Source: Mycobacterium sp. 1100029.7 (GTDB taxonomy: Bacteria > Actinomycetota > Actinomycetes > Mycobacteriales > Mycobacteriaceae). From it: 64,000 nucleotides of DNA. The stretch covers positions 124,001 to 188,000 of the forward strand of contig NZ_LZSC01000064.1 in assembly GCF_001665235.1 (NCBI RefSeq), in the 5' to 3' direction. Position numbers and translations under genes: made by a program. Under the pieces are notes generated by a model. It was not told the DNA's origin. It ran no database searches and was given only the letters and a program-made list of their open reading frames with translations. Numbering within the stretch: the first letter of the stretch is position 1; each line of letters begins with the position of its first letter. Of the stretch, positions 43,359 through 52,325 are shown piece after piece.

Positions 43359-44417
43359 GTGATCCCGGCACTGGATTTCGCGGCACTCACACCCGAGGTC
43401 AACTCCGGTCGCATGTACTGCGGAGCGGGCTCGGGCCCGATGGTGGCGGCGGCCGCCGCCTGGCATACGATTGCAGCCCAATTACGTTGCACCGCAGCCG
43501 GATACAGCTCAGTGCTGGCCGAGCTGAGCGGTCACTGGCATGGCCCGACGTGGACCGCGATGATCGCCGCGGTCGCGCCGTATGTGGTGTGGCTGAACGC
43601 CACGTCCGCACATGCCGAGCACACCGCGGCCATGGCCGAGATGGCCGTGGCCGCCTACGAAGCGGCGTTCGCGGCCACGGTGCCGCCGGCGGTTGTCGCG
43701 GCCAACCGCGTTCGGTTGATGATGCTGGTCGCGACCAACTTCCTCGGGCAGCACACGCCCGCGATTGCGGCCACCGAAGCCGAGTACGCCGAGATGTGGG
43801 CTCAGGACGCCGCCGCCATGCACGGCTATGCGGCCGCATCGTCGGCCATCGAGCTGGTTCCATTCGGCGCCGCTTGGCAGACCACCCGGCCCACCGGCGT
43901 TGCCGGGGGATGGAACCCATTTGCACCCGGCTCGGCCAGCGACACCACCGGCCTCAACGGCTTGCTCAACGCGATCTTCGGTCCCGACACCGCGTTCGGA
44001 CAGGTCGTCAACAGCAATATCCTCAACACGATCTTCATGCCGGCCTTCTACATGCCCTCGAAATATCTGGGCAACTCGGCCGGTCTGCTGAGCCTCGGTC
44101 AAAAGGCCACCCCCAGCGCCCCGGCCGGCGCGGCGGGAACGTCTGCTGTGCAACCGAGTTCGGTATCGGCAGCTATGGGCCGCGGCACGCCCGTCGGTCC
44201 GCTTTCGGTACCGCCGAGCTGGGCCTCGAACGCGCCGGCGGCCGGCCCCGCGGTTCCCGCGTCGGCGAAGGGACCGGCCGCGCTGCCGGCCGCACCAGCA
44301 GGAAACGCCCCCGGGATGCCCCTGGCGGGCCGTGCCGGCGGCCACACCGACGGCCGCGCGATTCCGCAGTACGGCTTCAAACCCACCTTCGTGGTGCGCC
44401 CACCCGCCGCCGGCTAG
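43359..44417 (+). CDS. PPE-SVP family protein 2
   Basis: 352 residues from GTG 43359 with AGGGGAGGGG upstream. It repeats the architecture of PPE 1: ALTPEVNSGRM, SGHWHGPTWTAM, YEAAFAATVPPA, GGWNPFAPGSASDTTGLNG, GPLSVPPSW and the tail QYGFKPTFVVRPPAAG. The pair is a tandem duplication. Copy 2 lacks about 50 residues in the middle region. It lies 39 nt after copy 1 and is probably co-transcribed. Its stop shares CTAG with the opposing gene. Confidence 0.93.
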   Translation: MIPALDFAALTPEVNSGRMYCGAGSGPMVAAAAAWHTIAAQLRCTAAGYSSVLAELSGHWHGPTWTAMIAAVAPYVVWLNATSAHAEHTAAMAEMAVAAYEAAFAATVPPAVVAANRVRLMMLVATNFLGQHTPAIAATEAEYAEMWAQDAAAMHGYAAASSAIELVPFGAAWQTTRPTGVAGGWNPFAPGSASDTTGLNGLLNAIFGPDTAFGQVVNSNILNTIFMPAFYMPSKYLGNSAGLLSLGQKATPSAPAGAAGTSAVQPSSVSAAMGRGTPVGPLSVPPSWASNAPAAGPAVPASAKGPAALPAAPAGNAPGMPLAGRAGGHTDGRAIPQYGFKPTFVVRPPAAG

Positions 44418-45187
44418 TCCGCGGGCTGCGCGGCGGGATGCTGGCCGGGGCGCTGTGGCAGGACGATCAGCAGGACGACGATGATCCCGGCCAGCACCGC
44501 GGAAGCCGACGGCCGGCTCAGGTTCAGGCCGCCGTGGTCGACCGGCTTGTCCAAAAAGTCCCCGACGGTAGCACCGAGGGGGCGGGTCAGGATGAAAGCG
44601 ATCCAGAACAGGGTGACGCGCGAAATGCTCGTCCAGTAGTACAGCGCCGCGGCCACGATCAGCCCGGCGCCGAACACCAGCGCGCCGCCTTCGTAGCCGA
44701 GCCCGCCGTCGTCGGCGAGCCAGTCGCCCAGTGCGGTTCCCAGCGTTTGCGAAAAGGTGATGGTGGCCCAGTAGAACGCTTCGACCTTCGGCGTGGACAC
44801 GGTGTTCACCGACACGGTGCCCTGCGACCAGTACCAAAGCCCGAGCGTGGCCACCAGCAAGAACAGCAGCAGCAGTGACCCACCCGCATACCCGATTCCC
44901 AACGACCGGTCGGCGAAGTCGGCCAGTACGGTGCCGAACGTCGTGGAGGCGACGATCGTCAGCCAGTAAAGGAGGGCATGAAAGCGCTTGGCGAGAATCT
45001 GCGCGACGACCAGCACCACCAGCGCACCGCCGAACAGCGCCACCCCCGCCAGATATCCCCAATCCAGCGTCATCGTGACGGTATCGCCGCCCGTCTCCCC
45101 GAGCGTGGTCGCCAAGACCTTGATCACCCAAAAGCCGAGGGTGACCGCGGGCACCTTGCTCAGCGCGTGGTTGGTCATCTCGCTCAT
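44414..45187 (-). CDS. COG4705-like repeat membrane protein
   Basis: 257 residues. About eight membrane helices are arranged in repeated units with the pattern T-x-x-x-T-x-G-D: VLATTLGETGGDTV, VASTTFGTVLADFADR, FSQTLGTALGDWLAD and LTRPLGATVGDFLDKP. This is the internal repeat of the COG4705 family. Acidic residues within the helices suggest ion or metal transport, but no function is established. It is divergent from the response-regulator gene across three box elements. Confidence 0.8.
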   Translation of the reverse strand: MSEMTNHALSKVPAVTLGFWVIKVLATTLGETGGDTVTMTLDWGYLAGVALFGGALVVLVVAQILAKRFHALLYWLTIVASTTFGTVLADFADRSLGIGYAGGSLLLLFLLVATLGLWYWSQGTVSVNTVSTPKVEAFYWATITFSQTLGTALGDWLADDGGLGYEGGALVFGAGLIVAAALYYWTSISRVTLFWIAFILTRPLGATVGDFLDKPVDHGGLNLSRPSASAVLAGIIVVLLIVLPQRPGQHPAAQPAD

Positions 45188-45270
45188 GGGTGCTCACCTG
45201 TCGATGTGCGGACGGCGTCAGACACCGCGCCCCGGCCATTGCCGGTGCGATCTTCATACTTGCCGAGCCG

Positions 45271-45289
45271 AGTTGAGAGGACGCTGAGA
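45271..45289 (-). promoter_or_regulatory. Direct-repeat box facing the COG4705 gene
   Basis: On the minus strand TCTCAGCG (45289-45282), 3 nt, TCTCAACT (45278-45271). The 11-nt period is kept. It is 84 nt upstream of the membrane-protein start. Confidence 0.5.
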
Positions 45290-45310
45290 GCCGCCGAAGC
45301 GCACAATCGG

Positions 45311-45329
45311 CCTCAGCGGTTCCTCAGCG
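45311..45329 (+). promoter_or_regulatory. Direct-repeat box upstream of the response regulator
   Basis: CCTCAGCG (45311-45318), GTT, CCTCAGCG (45322-45329): two perfect copies at an 11-nt period, as OmpR-type regulators prefer. It lies 58 nt before the regulator start. A single CGCTGAGG is at 45354-45361. Confidence 0.6.
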
Positions 45330-45386
45330 CGACCATGGCACCCTGGTCGGACGCGCTGAGGTCAAGACGAGAAGGGAACGGGACTG

Positions 45387-46085
45387 GTGAAGGTGCTGGT
45401 CGTCGAGGACGAGCCGCGACTGGCCGAGACCCTCACGATGGGCTTGCGTGCCGAGGGATGTGTGGTGACGACCGCGGCCAACGGTCGCGACGGGCTGTGG
45501 CAGGCCACCGAAAACCGTTTCGACGCAATCATTCTGGACATCATGCTGCCGCAGCTCAGCGGTTACGAGGTGGTGCGCCGGTTACGGGCGGCGCAGGTGT
45601 GGACCCCGGTTCTGATGCTCACCGCCAAGGACGGTGACTACGAGCAAGCAGACGCATTCGACTTGGGCGCTGACGACTACCTGACCAAGCCGTTCTCGTT
45701 CGTCGTGCTGGTCGCCCGGTTGCGGGCGCTGGTTCGCCGCGGTGCACCGGAGCGGCCGGTCGTGTTGACCGCCGGCGGCCTGTCGCTGGATCCCGCGCGG
45801 CGCATCGTGCGGCGCGACGCCGATACGATCGCCCTGACACCGCGCGAGTACGGACTGCTGCATTACCTGATGCGTAACAAGGGTGTCGTGGTGAGCAAGT
45901 CTGACATCCTCGAAAGTGTTTGGGACGCAAACTATTCCGGCGACGACAACGTCGTCGAAGTCTATGTCGGGTATTTACGCCGCAAAGTCGACATCCCGTT
46001 CGGCACCAACACCATTGAAACGGTGCGCGGCGTCGGCTATCGGCTGGATGCCGAGGGGGACGTCGTCGCCAGCAGCGGAAGCTGA
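45387..46085 (+). CDS. OmpR-family response regulator
   Basis: 232 residues from GTG 45387. The receiver domain has the acidic pair EDEP (residues 7-8), the phospho-acceptor Asp in AIILDIMLPQLSGYE (about residue 51), Thr in MLTAKDG and Lys in DDYLTKPFS. The winged-helix domain (about 130-225) has LTPREYGLLHYLMRNKG and VEVYVGYLRRKVD. It probably binds the CCTCAGCG direct repeats found upstream of itself and of the sensor kinase. The gene converges on the kinase gene. Confidence 0.93.
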   Translation: MKVLVVEDEPRLAETLTMGLRAEGCVVTTAANGRDGLWQATENRFDAIILDIMLPQLSGYEVVRRLRAAQVWTPVLMLTAKDGDYEQADAFDLGADDYLTKPFSFVVLVARLRALVRRGAPERPVVLTAGGLSLDPARRIVRRDADTIALTPREYGLLHYLMRNKGVVVSKSDILESVWDANYSGDDNVVEVYVGYLRRKVDIPFGTNTIETVRGVGYRLDAEGDVVASSGS

Positions 46086-47443
46086 ACGACGACCGCGGTG
46101 CCACCACCGGCGCGGTCGTCGATGTGCACGCTGCCGCCGTGGGCTGCCACGATCTCCGACACGATAGCCAGCCCCAGACCGGTGCCGCCGCCGCTGCGGG
46201 AGCGGTCGACGTCCAGGCGGACGAACCGCTCGAACACTCTGACGCGGTCTGAGGGCGCGATGCCCGGACCGTCGTCGGACACGGTCAGGCGAGCTTGACC
46301 GGGGGCGGGGTGCACCGCGACCTCGACTCGCGTTGCGGCGTGTCGAGCCGCGTTGTCGACGAGGTTGCGCAGCACCCGCGACAGGGCGCCGGTGTCGGCC
46401 GACAGCCGGGTGGGCGCGAGATCGGCATGTACATCCAGCGTCGTCTCGCGCCGCAGCCGGGTGACCTCGGCGACGGCCAGGTCGTCGAGATCGGTGTCGG
46501 CGCGGCGCAACGCCAACCCCTGCTCGTCGGCACGGGCCAACAGCAACAGGTCCTCCACGAGCGCCTGCATCCGGCGCGCCTCCGGCAGCAGCGTCTCCGC
46601 GACAAGGCGATCGTCGAGCAACTCCGGATGGGCGAGCGCGACCTCGAGAGCCGATATCACTGTCGACAACGGGCTGCGCAGTTCGTGGGATGCGTCGCCG
46701 ACGAACCGACGCTGGGCGGCCTGCCCGGATTCCAGGCGGGTCAACATCTCGTTCATCGTGGTGGCCAGCGTGAAGATTTCGTCGCGGTAGGCCGGCACCG
46801 GCACGCGTTCGGTCAGATCGGACGCGCTGATAGCGGCCACCCGGGAGCGGATGGCTTCCACCGAACGCAGTGACCGTCGCACCAGGACGTAGGTGACCAC
46901 CCCCACGGCCGCGAGCACCAGCGGCGCTGCCGCGGCCAGACCGACCGCCACGGTGAAGACGGTGGTCTCGACGTCCTCGGTGGCTGCGCCGACGAGCACG
47001 ACATAACGTCCCGTCGGCGTCGTCAGTGCCTGCGCGGCCACCCGGACATCGCGCAGTCTGACCGCGTCGCCGGTGATCCCGATTCGGGCGGTGGGCCCAA
47101 TGGTGTTGAGCGCCAACAACGGTGGCTCCGTTGGCGCAGTCGACGGAACCACCGAATGGCCGTTACCGTCGAAGATCTGGACCGCGACGATGCGTTCGTC
47201 GGTGGCCAGCAGGGGTGGATCGAGATCGGGCGTGCTCTCTGATCGCAGTGCCGTGGTGACCGCGCGCAGGCGGCTCGCCGCGGCGGTGTCGACCTCACCC
47301 AGCAGCGCGAAATACAGCACCGACAGCAGGATTGCGCCGGCCACGGTGAGTGCGGCCAGGATGACGCCGGCCGAGACCAGCGCCGAGCGCGCCGGGATGC
47401 TCCACACCCGCGGCCGCAACAGCTTCCAGCTTGTACGCGCCAT
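46037..47443 (-). CDS. Sensor histidine kinase
   Basis: 468 residues from ATG 47443. Two membrane helices (about residues 20-45 and 160-185) flank an external sensor domain. Then come a HAMP linker (RRSLRSVEAIRSRVAAISASDLTERV), the HisKA box FVGDASHELRSPLS with the phospho-accepting His, and the ATPase boxes LRNLVDNAARHA (N), VSDDGPGIAPSD (G1) and GGGTGLGLAIV (G2). Its 3' end overlaps the response-regulator gene by 49 nt, tail to tail, an unusual arrangement for a pair. Confidence 0.93.
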   Translation of the reverse strand: MARTSWKLLRPRVWSIPARSALVSAGVILAALTVAGAILLSVLYFALLGEVDTAAASRLRAVTTALRSESTPDLDPPLLATDERIVAVQIFDGNGHSVVPSTAPTEPPLLALNTIGPTARIGITGDAVRLRDVRVAAQALTTPTGRYVVLVGAATEDVETTVFTVAVGLAAAAPLVLAAVGVVTYVLVRRSLRSVEAIRSRVAAISASDLTERVPVPAYRDEIFTLATTMNEMLTRLESGQAAQRRFVGDASHELRSPLSTVISALEVALAHPELLDDRLVAETLLPEARRMQALVEDLLLLARADEQGLALRRADTDLDDLAVAEVTRLRRETTLDVHADLAPTRLSADTGALSRVLRNLVDNAARHAATRVEVAVHPAPGQARLTVSDDGPGIAPSDRVRVFERFVRLDVDRSRSGGGTGLGLAIVSEIVAAHGGSVHIDDRAGGGTAVVVQLPLLATTSPSASSR

Positions 47444-47548
47444 CAGCACGGACCGTACTACCGCAATGCCGTCAGCAACCGGTGAGCCGTTGTGTCTCGG
47501 CGGTGCCACACGGTGTCGGGCTCATAGCGCCAGAACGTACCGATCCGT

Positions 47549-47567
47549 CGCTGAGGCGACGCTGAGG
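47549..47567 (-). promoter_or_regulatory. Direct-repeat box upstream of the sensor kinase
   Basis: On the minus strand CCTCAGCG (47567-47560), TCG, CCTCAGCG (47556-47549). The same perfect 8-mer and 11-nt period as at the response regulator. It is 106 nt upstream of the kinase start and 19 nt from the tRNA. Confidence 0.6.
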
Positions 47568-47585
47568 AATCACCAGCGGCAAAAC

Positions 47586-47662
<77 letters not shown>

Positions 47663-47722
47663 CTTGAAGCTTCGACAGCCTATCGCACCGGGTCGCCGAC
47701 TCGCTAAACCGCTGGCTGTGAG

Positions 47723-48829
47723 CTAGACCCAGGTGCTGGTGCGCTCGAATTCGACCAGCGCTGCGGCCGGTCCGGTGAGGTCGAGCCCCTGGGCGCCGAC
47801 CCATTCGTCGCTGAAATACGTGTCGGCGTACCGGTCGCCGCTGTCGGCGATCAGCGTCACCACCGAGCCGCTACGGCCCGCGGCGACCATCTCGGCCAGC
47901 AGCCCGAACGCACCCCACAGATTGGTGCCCGTCGACGGTCCGACCCGCCGCCCCAGCACGACGCTCACGTGGCGCGAGGCGGCGATCGACGCCGCGTCGG
48001 GCACCGCGACCATCCGGTCGACGACCTCGGGCAGAAACGACGGCTCGACCCGCGGCCGGCCGATGCCCTCGATCCGCGACGACGCGGGCATCACCAGGTC
48101 GTAGCGCTGCTGCGCATAGGCGGGAAAGAACGCCGAATTCTCCGGGTCGACGACGCACAGCCCGGTGGCGTGTCGCCGGTATCGGATGTAGCGGCCCAGC
48201 GTCGCGCTGGTTCCGCCGGTGCCCGCGCCCACCACGATCCATTCCGGGATCGAATGCTGCTCGTCGCGCATCTGGGCGTAGATCGACTCGGCGATGTTGT
48301 TGTTGCCGCGCCAGTCGGTGGCGCGTTCGGCGTTGGTGAATTGGTCCATGTAGTAGCCGCCGGCCTGGTCGGCGACGCGCTGCGCCTCGGCGTACACCTC
48401 GCTGGAGTTCTCCACGAAATGGCAACGGCCGCCCTGTGATTGGATCAGGGCGACCTTCGACGCGCTGGTACTCGCGGTCATCACGGCGACGAACGGCAGA
48501 CCCAGCAGTGACGCGAAGTACGCCTCGGAGATCGCCGTCGACCCCGACGACGCCTCCACGACCGTGGTGCCCTCGCCGATCCGGCCGTTGCACAGCGCGT
48601 ACAGGAACAGCGACCGCGCCAGCCGGTGTTTGAGGCTGCCGGTGACGTGGGTGGACTCGTCCTTGAGATACAGCGCGATGTCGACGCCGGTGGACCAGGC
48701 CGAGGGCAGCGGATACCGCAGCAAGTGGGTGTCGGCGCTGCGACGGGCATCGGCCTCGATCAACCGGATCGCATTGTCGGTCCAGCTTCGCGAGTGGCTG
48801 CGGACCGCGATCCGGGTCCGATCGTTCAA
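47723..48829 (-). CDS. Cysteine-synthase-like PLP enzyme (Rv3684 family)
   Basis: 368 residues from TTG 48829, which overlaps the upstream stop (TTGA); no better start exists. Fold-type II PLP features: Lys in THVTGSLKHRLARS, EASSGSTAISEAYFA as the substrate loop, and GAGTGGTSATLGRYIR as the phosphate-binding glycine loop. It resembles cysteine synthase and cystathionine beta-synthase, but the substrate is not known. It is coupled to the metallophosphoesterase gene. Confidence 0.85.
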   Translation of the reverse strand: MNDRTRIAVRSHSRSWTDNAIRLIEADARRSADTHLLRYPLPSAWSTGVDIALYLKDESTHVTGSLKHRLARSLFLYALCNGRIGEGTTVVEASSGSTAISEAYFASLLGLPFVAVMTASTSASKVALIQSQGGRCHFVENSSEVYAEAQRVADQAGGYYMDQFTNAERATDWRGNNNIAESIYAQMRDEQHSIPEWIVVGAGTGGTSATLGRYIRYRRHATGLCVVDPENSAFFPAYAQQRYDLVMPASSRIEGIGRPRVEPSFLPEVVDRMVAVPDAASIAASRHVSVVLGRRVGPSTGTNLWGAFGLLAEMVAAGRSGSVVTLIADSGDRYADTYFSDEWVGAQGLDLTGPAAALVEFERTSTWV

Positions 48830-49842
48830 CGCAGCGACGCCACCGGCTGCGAGCGGCCCAGGTCGCTGGTCGAGTCTCGCCCACCCATCGGGGCGGCGAT
48901 CAACGTCAGCAAAGTCGCCTCCGGCCGGCAGCAGAACCGCACCGGCGCGAACGGGGAAGTGCCCAACCCCGCGGAGACGTGCAGCGCCATGTTGGCGCCC
49001 CACCGGGACGGCCCCTTGGCCCGGGTCCGGTCCAAGCCGCAGTTGGTCACCAGCGCACCGTAGAACGGCAGGCACAGCTGTCCGCCGTGGGTGTGTCCGG
49101 CCATCACCAGCTGATAGCCGTCGGCGGCGAAGCGATCCAGCACCCGCGGCTCGGGCGAGTGAACCAGCCCCAGCCGCAGATTGGCCGCCGGGCTGGCAGG
49201 GCCGGCGATCGTCTCGTAGCGGTCGCGGTCGATGTGCGGGTCGTCCACACCCGCCGCGGCGATATGCAGGCCGGCCACCTCGAACTCGCGGCGCGTGTGC
49301 GTCAGGTCGAGCCAGCCCCGCTCCGTGAACGCCGCCCGCAGATCCTGCCAGGGCAACGGTTCACCCTTAATCCGGTGCGATGGGTTGGTCAGATAGTTCA
49401 GCGGGTTCTTCAGCCGCGGCCCGAAGTAGTCGTTGCTGCCGAAGACAAAGACCCCCGGCCGCGACAGCAGATCCCCGAGCGCCTGGATCACCGCGGGCAC
49501 GGCCTTGGGGTGGGCCAGGTTGTCCCCGGTGTTGACGACCAGGTCGGGCTCCCAGCCCGTCAGCTCGCGCAGCCAGGCCTGTTTGCGGCGCTGGTTGGGC
49601 ATCATGTGCAGATCGCTGATGTGCAGCACCCGCAGCGGGGTGGAGCCCGGCGACAGCACCGGCATGGTTATCTCGCGCAGGACGAAGGCATTGCGCTCGA
49701 CGACCGCGGCGTAACCGATGCCGGCGACGGTTGAACCGAGCGCAACGGCACCGGCGCGAATCAGCATGGGCAGCGCCCCGCGACGATGCGGTGCGCGCAG
49801 CGGACCGCCGAGGAGGGGGGCCATTGAGCTTGCATCAGCCAT
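48826..49842 (-). CDS. Membrane-associated metallophosphoesterase (Rv3683 family)
   Basis: 338 residues from ATG 49842 (a second ATG at 49824). One N-terminal helix (about residues 27-48) is followed by a calcineurin-like domain: LRVLHISDLHMMP (D-x-H), NTGDNLAH (GD), FVFGSNDYFG (GN-type), and VMAGHTHGGQLCLP (GH-x-H). These coordinate two metal ions. It is probably anchored with the domain outside or at the membrane; the YkuE group hydrolyses lipid-linked substrates, which is only a hint. It precedes ponA2 in opposite order to transcription. Confidence 0.88.
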   Translation of the reverse strand: MADASSMAPLLGGPLRAPHRRGALPMLIRAGAVALGSTVAGIGYAAVVERNAFVLREITMPVLSPGSTPLRVLHISDLHMMPNQRRKQAWLRELTGWEPDLVVNTGDNLAHPKAVPAVIQALGDLLSRPGVFVFGSNDYFGPRLKNPLNYLTNPSHRIKGEPLPWQDLRAAFTERGWLDLTHTRREFEVAGLHIAAAGVDDPHIDRDRYETIAGPASPAANLRLGLVHSPEPRVLDRFAADGYQLVMAGHTHGGQLCLPFYGALVTNCGLDRTRAKGPSRWGANMALHVSAGLGTSPFAPVRFCCRPEATLLTLIAAPMGGRDSTSDLGRSQPVASLR

Positions 49843-49898
49843 GCACGCAGCTTACTGCCGGTCGCGGTGTCAGGAGCGCGTGTCGCGCCGTTGCGCGC

Positions 49899-52325
49899 CT
49901 ACGGAGGCGGCTGTCCGGGCGGCGGCGGTGGCGCCAGCAGCGGGATGGTGATCGGCGGCAGCCCAGGGATTTCCACGACCTGAGAACCGACGGGCAGCGG
50001 CGCGCCATCCGGCGGCGGCGGTGGCGCCGGCGGGATGCCGTTGCTCACCTGGATCGTGATCACCGATCCGGGAATCGTCTGGCCCCCGGGCATGGTCCCG
50101 ACCACTTCGCCCAACTTCGCGGTGCTGTTGACCGAGTTGGTTTGGTCGGCGACCTGGAAGCCCGCCTCCTTCAGCCGCGAGCGCGCCGCATCCACATCCA
50201 TGCCGGCGACGCTGGGCACCCGCGACCCGGGTGAGCCCTCCACGTAGCGGGGATCGGTGGGCGGCAGTTTGACGTCGCCGAAGCTCAGGGCGATCGGCTT
50301 CATCGCGGTGAACCAGGTGCGCGCCGGCTCGTTACCGCCGTACAGGTCGCCCTCGCCACAGTGGCGCAGCGGGGACGAGCACAGATCCGTCGGCGTCGTG
50401 GAGTCGTCATAGATATAGTTCGCCGCCGCGTAGTGACTGGTGAATCCGACGAAGCCGGAGGAGCGGTGCGCCTCGGTGGTACCGGTCTTACCGGACACCG
50501 GCAGGTCCCAGCCCGCGGCGCCGGCCGAACCGGCCGCGGTGCCGCCGCCGGTGGCGTCCTTACTCATCGCGTTGGCCAGGGTGTTGGCCAGCCCTTCGGG
50601 CACCACCTGGTCGCAGGTCTCGGTCGTGACGGCGACTTCATTGCCGTTGCGGTCGATCAGCTTGTCGATCGGGTTCGGCGGGCACCAGACCCCGCCGGAT
50701 CCCAGCGTGGCCGCCACGTTCGACAGCTCCAGCGCATTGACCTCGATCGGCCCCAGGGTGAACGACCCGATGTTCTGCCGTTTGACGAAGTCGGCCAGGC
50801 TCTCGTTGCTGTCCGGGTTGTAATCGCGGGCCGTGCCCGGATCGGCGTAGGACCGCAGCCCCAGCTTGATCGCCATGTCGACGGTGCGCGTCACCCCGAC
50901 CTGAGAGATCAGCTTGGCGAACGCGGTGTTGGGCGAAGTGGCCAGTGCCTCGGTCACATTCATCGAACCGCGGTAGTTGCCGGCATTGACCACACACCAG
51001 GTGTCCTTCGGGCAGCCCTTGGCGCCACCACTACCCAGCCCCTTGGCCTGGAACCGCGGCGGCACCTCGAGGGTGGCGTTGATGCCCATTCCCATGTCCA
51101 GCGCCGCGGCGGTGGTGAAGATCTTGAACACCGACCCCGCGCCGTCGCCGACGAGCGAGAAGGGCTGCGGCCGCATGGTCTGGCCGGCGTCGACGTCGAG
51201 GCCGTAGGTGCGGTTACTGGCCATGGCCATCACCTTGTGCGACGTCTTGCCCGGCTGGATCACGCTCATCACGCTCGAGATGCCCGGCAGCGTGGGGCTG
51301 GCGAACTTGTCGATGGCCGACTTCACCGGGATCTGCACGTCGGGGTCCAACGTGGTGCGGATCAAGTAGCCGCCGCGGGCGACCTGTTCCTTACTGATAC
51401 CGGCACGGGACAGGTACTCCTGGACGTAGTCACAAAAGAAGGCACGGTCGCCGGCCGCGATGCAGCCGCGCGGCAGCTGGTTGGGCTGCGGCAAGACGCC
51501 CAGCGGCGTGGCCTTGGCCGCACGCAGCGCGTCGGCCTCCTGCGGAATGTTCTCGATCATCGTGTCGAGCACCAGGTTCCGGCGGGCCAGAGCGCCGTCG
51601 GGGTTGGTGTAGGGGTTCAGCGTGCTGGTCGACTGCACCATGCCGGCCAGCAGCGCGGCCTGCTGCCAGTTCAAATCGGAGGCGTTGATGCCGAAGTAGG
51701 TCTGGGCGGCGTCCTGGACACCGAACGAGCCGTTGCCGAACGAGACCAGGTTGAGGTAGCGGGTCAGGATCTCGGGCTTGGTGAATGTCTTGTCGAGCGT
51801 GAGCGCCATCCGGATCTCGCGCAGCTTGCGGGCCGGAGTGGTCTCGACGGCCGCCCGCTTTTCCGCATCGGTCTTGGCCGTCACCAATAGTTGGTAGTTC
51901 TTGACGTACTGCTGCTCGATCGTCGACCCGCCGCGGGTGTCGACATCACCGGAGGCATAACCGGCCAACCCGGTCAGCGTGCCCTTCCAGTCCACCCCAT
52001 TGTGTTCGGCGAATCGCTTGTCCTCGATCGAGACGATCGCCAGCTTCATCGTGTTGGCGATCTTGTCGGTGGGGACCTCGAACCGGCGCTGCTCGTACAG
52101 CCACGCAATGGTGTTGCCCTTCGCGTCGACCATCGTCGAGACGGCGGGTACCTGACCCTCGAGAAGCTGAGCCGATCCGTTGGCGACTACTTCCGAGGCG
52201 CGGTTGGACATCAGTCCCAGCCCGCCCGCCATCGGGAACATCAATGCGGTGGCGACGATGCTGGCCAGCAGACAGCATCCGGCCAGCTTGAGAATCGTGA
52301 GGGCTGCCGGTGGCCGGTCTGACAT
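49899..52325 (-). CDS. ponA2: Bifunctional penicillin-binding protein PonA2
   Basis: 808 residues. A cytosolic start and one helix (residues 10-32) precede the GT51 transglycosylase domain, with catalytic Glu101 in VSIEDKRFAEHNG and RGGSTIEQQ. The transpeptidase domain has Ser398-x-x-Lys401 (GSVFK), S-x-N in ATSPNTAF and KTG in SGKTGTTE. One PASTA domain (about residues 690-765) and a Pro/Gly-rich tail follow. It polymerises and cross-links peptidoglycan outside the membrane. Starting at ATG 52325, it is divergent from whiB4. Confidence 0.96.
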   Translation of the reverse strand: MSDRPPAALTILKLAGCCLLASIVATALMFPMAGGLGLMSNRASEVVANGSAQLLEGQVPAVSTMVDAKGNTIAWLYEQRRFEVPTDKIANTMKLAIVSIEDKRFAEHNGVDWKGTLTGLAGYASGDVDTRGGSTIEQQYVKNYQLLVTAKTDAEKRAAVETTPARKLREIRMALTLDKTFTKPEILTRYLNLVSFGNGSFGVQDAAQTYFGINASDLNWQQAALLAGMVQSTSTLNPYTNPDGALARRNLVLDTMIENIPQEADALRAAKATPLGVLPQPNQLPRGCIAAGDRAFFCDYVQEYLSRAGISKEQVARGGYLIRTTLDPDVQIPVKSAIDKFASPTLPGISSVMSVIQPGKTSHKVMAMASNRTYGLDVDAGQTMRPQPFSLVGDGAGSVFKIFTTAAALDMGMGINATLEVPPRFQAKGLGSGGAKGCPKDTWCVVNAGNYRGSMNVTEALATSPNTAFAKLISQVGVTRTVDMAIKLGLRSYADPGTARDYNPDSNESLADFVKRQNIGSFTLGPIEVNALELSNVAATLGSGGVWCPPNPIDKLIDRNGNEVAVTTETCDQVVPEGLANTLANAMSKDATGGGTAAGSAGAAGWDLPVSGKTGTTEAHRSSGFVGFTSHYAAANYIYDDSTTPTDLCSSPLRHCGEGDLYGGNEPARTWFTAMKPIALSFGDVKLPPTDPRYVEGSPGSRVPSVAGMDVDAARSRLKEAGFQVADQTNSVNSTAKLGEVVGTMPGGQTIPGSVITIQVSNGIPPAPPPPPDGAPLPVGSQVVEIPGLPPITIPLLAPPPPPGQPPP

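Noticed and set aside
42159..43481. 440-codon open frame on the minus strand
   Set aside because: It is the GC-rich antisense of PPE gene 1, without a ribosome site or a recognisable family.
45188..45257. Upstream part of a 582-codon minus-strand frame
   Set aside because: That frame differs from the COG4705 protein and runs through the PPE 2 antisense; only the 257-residue membrane protein has family features.
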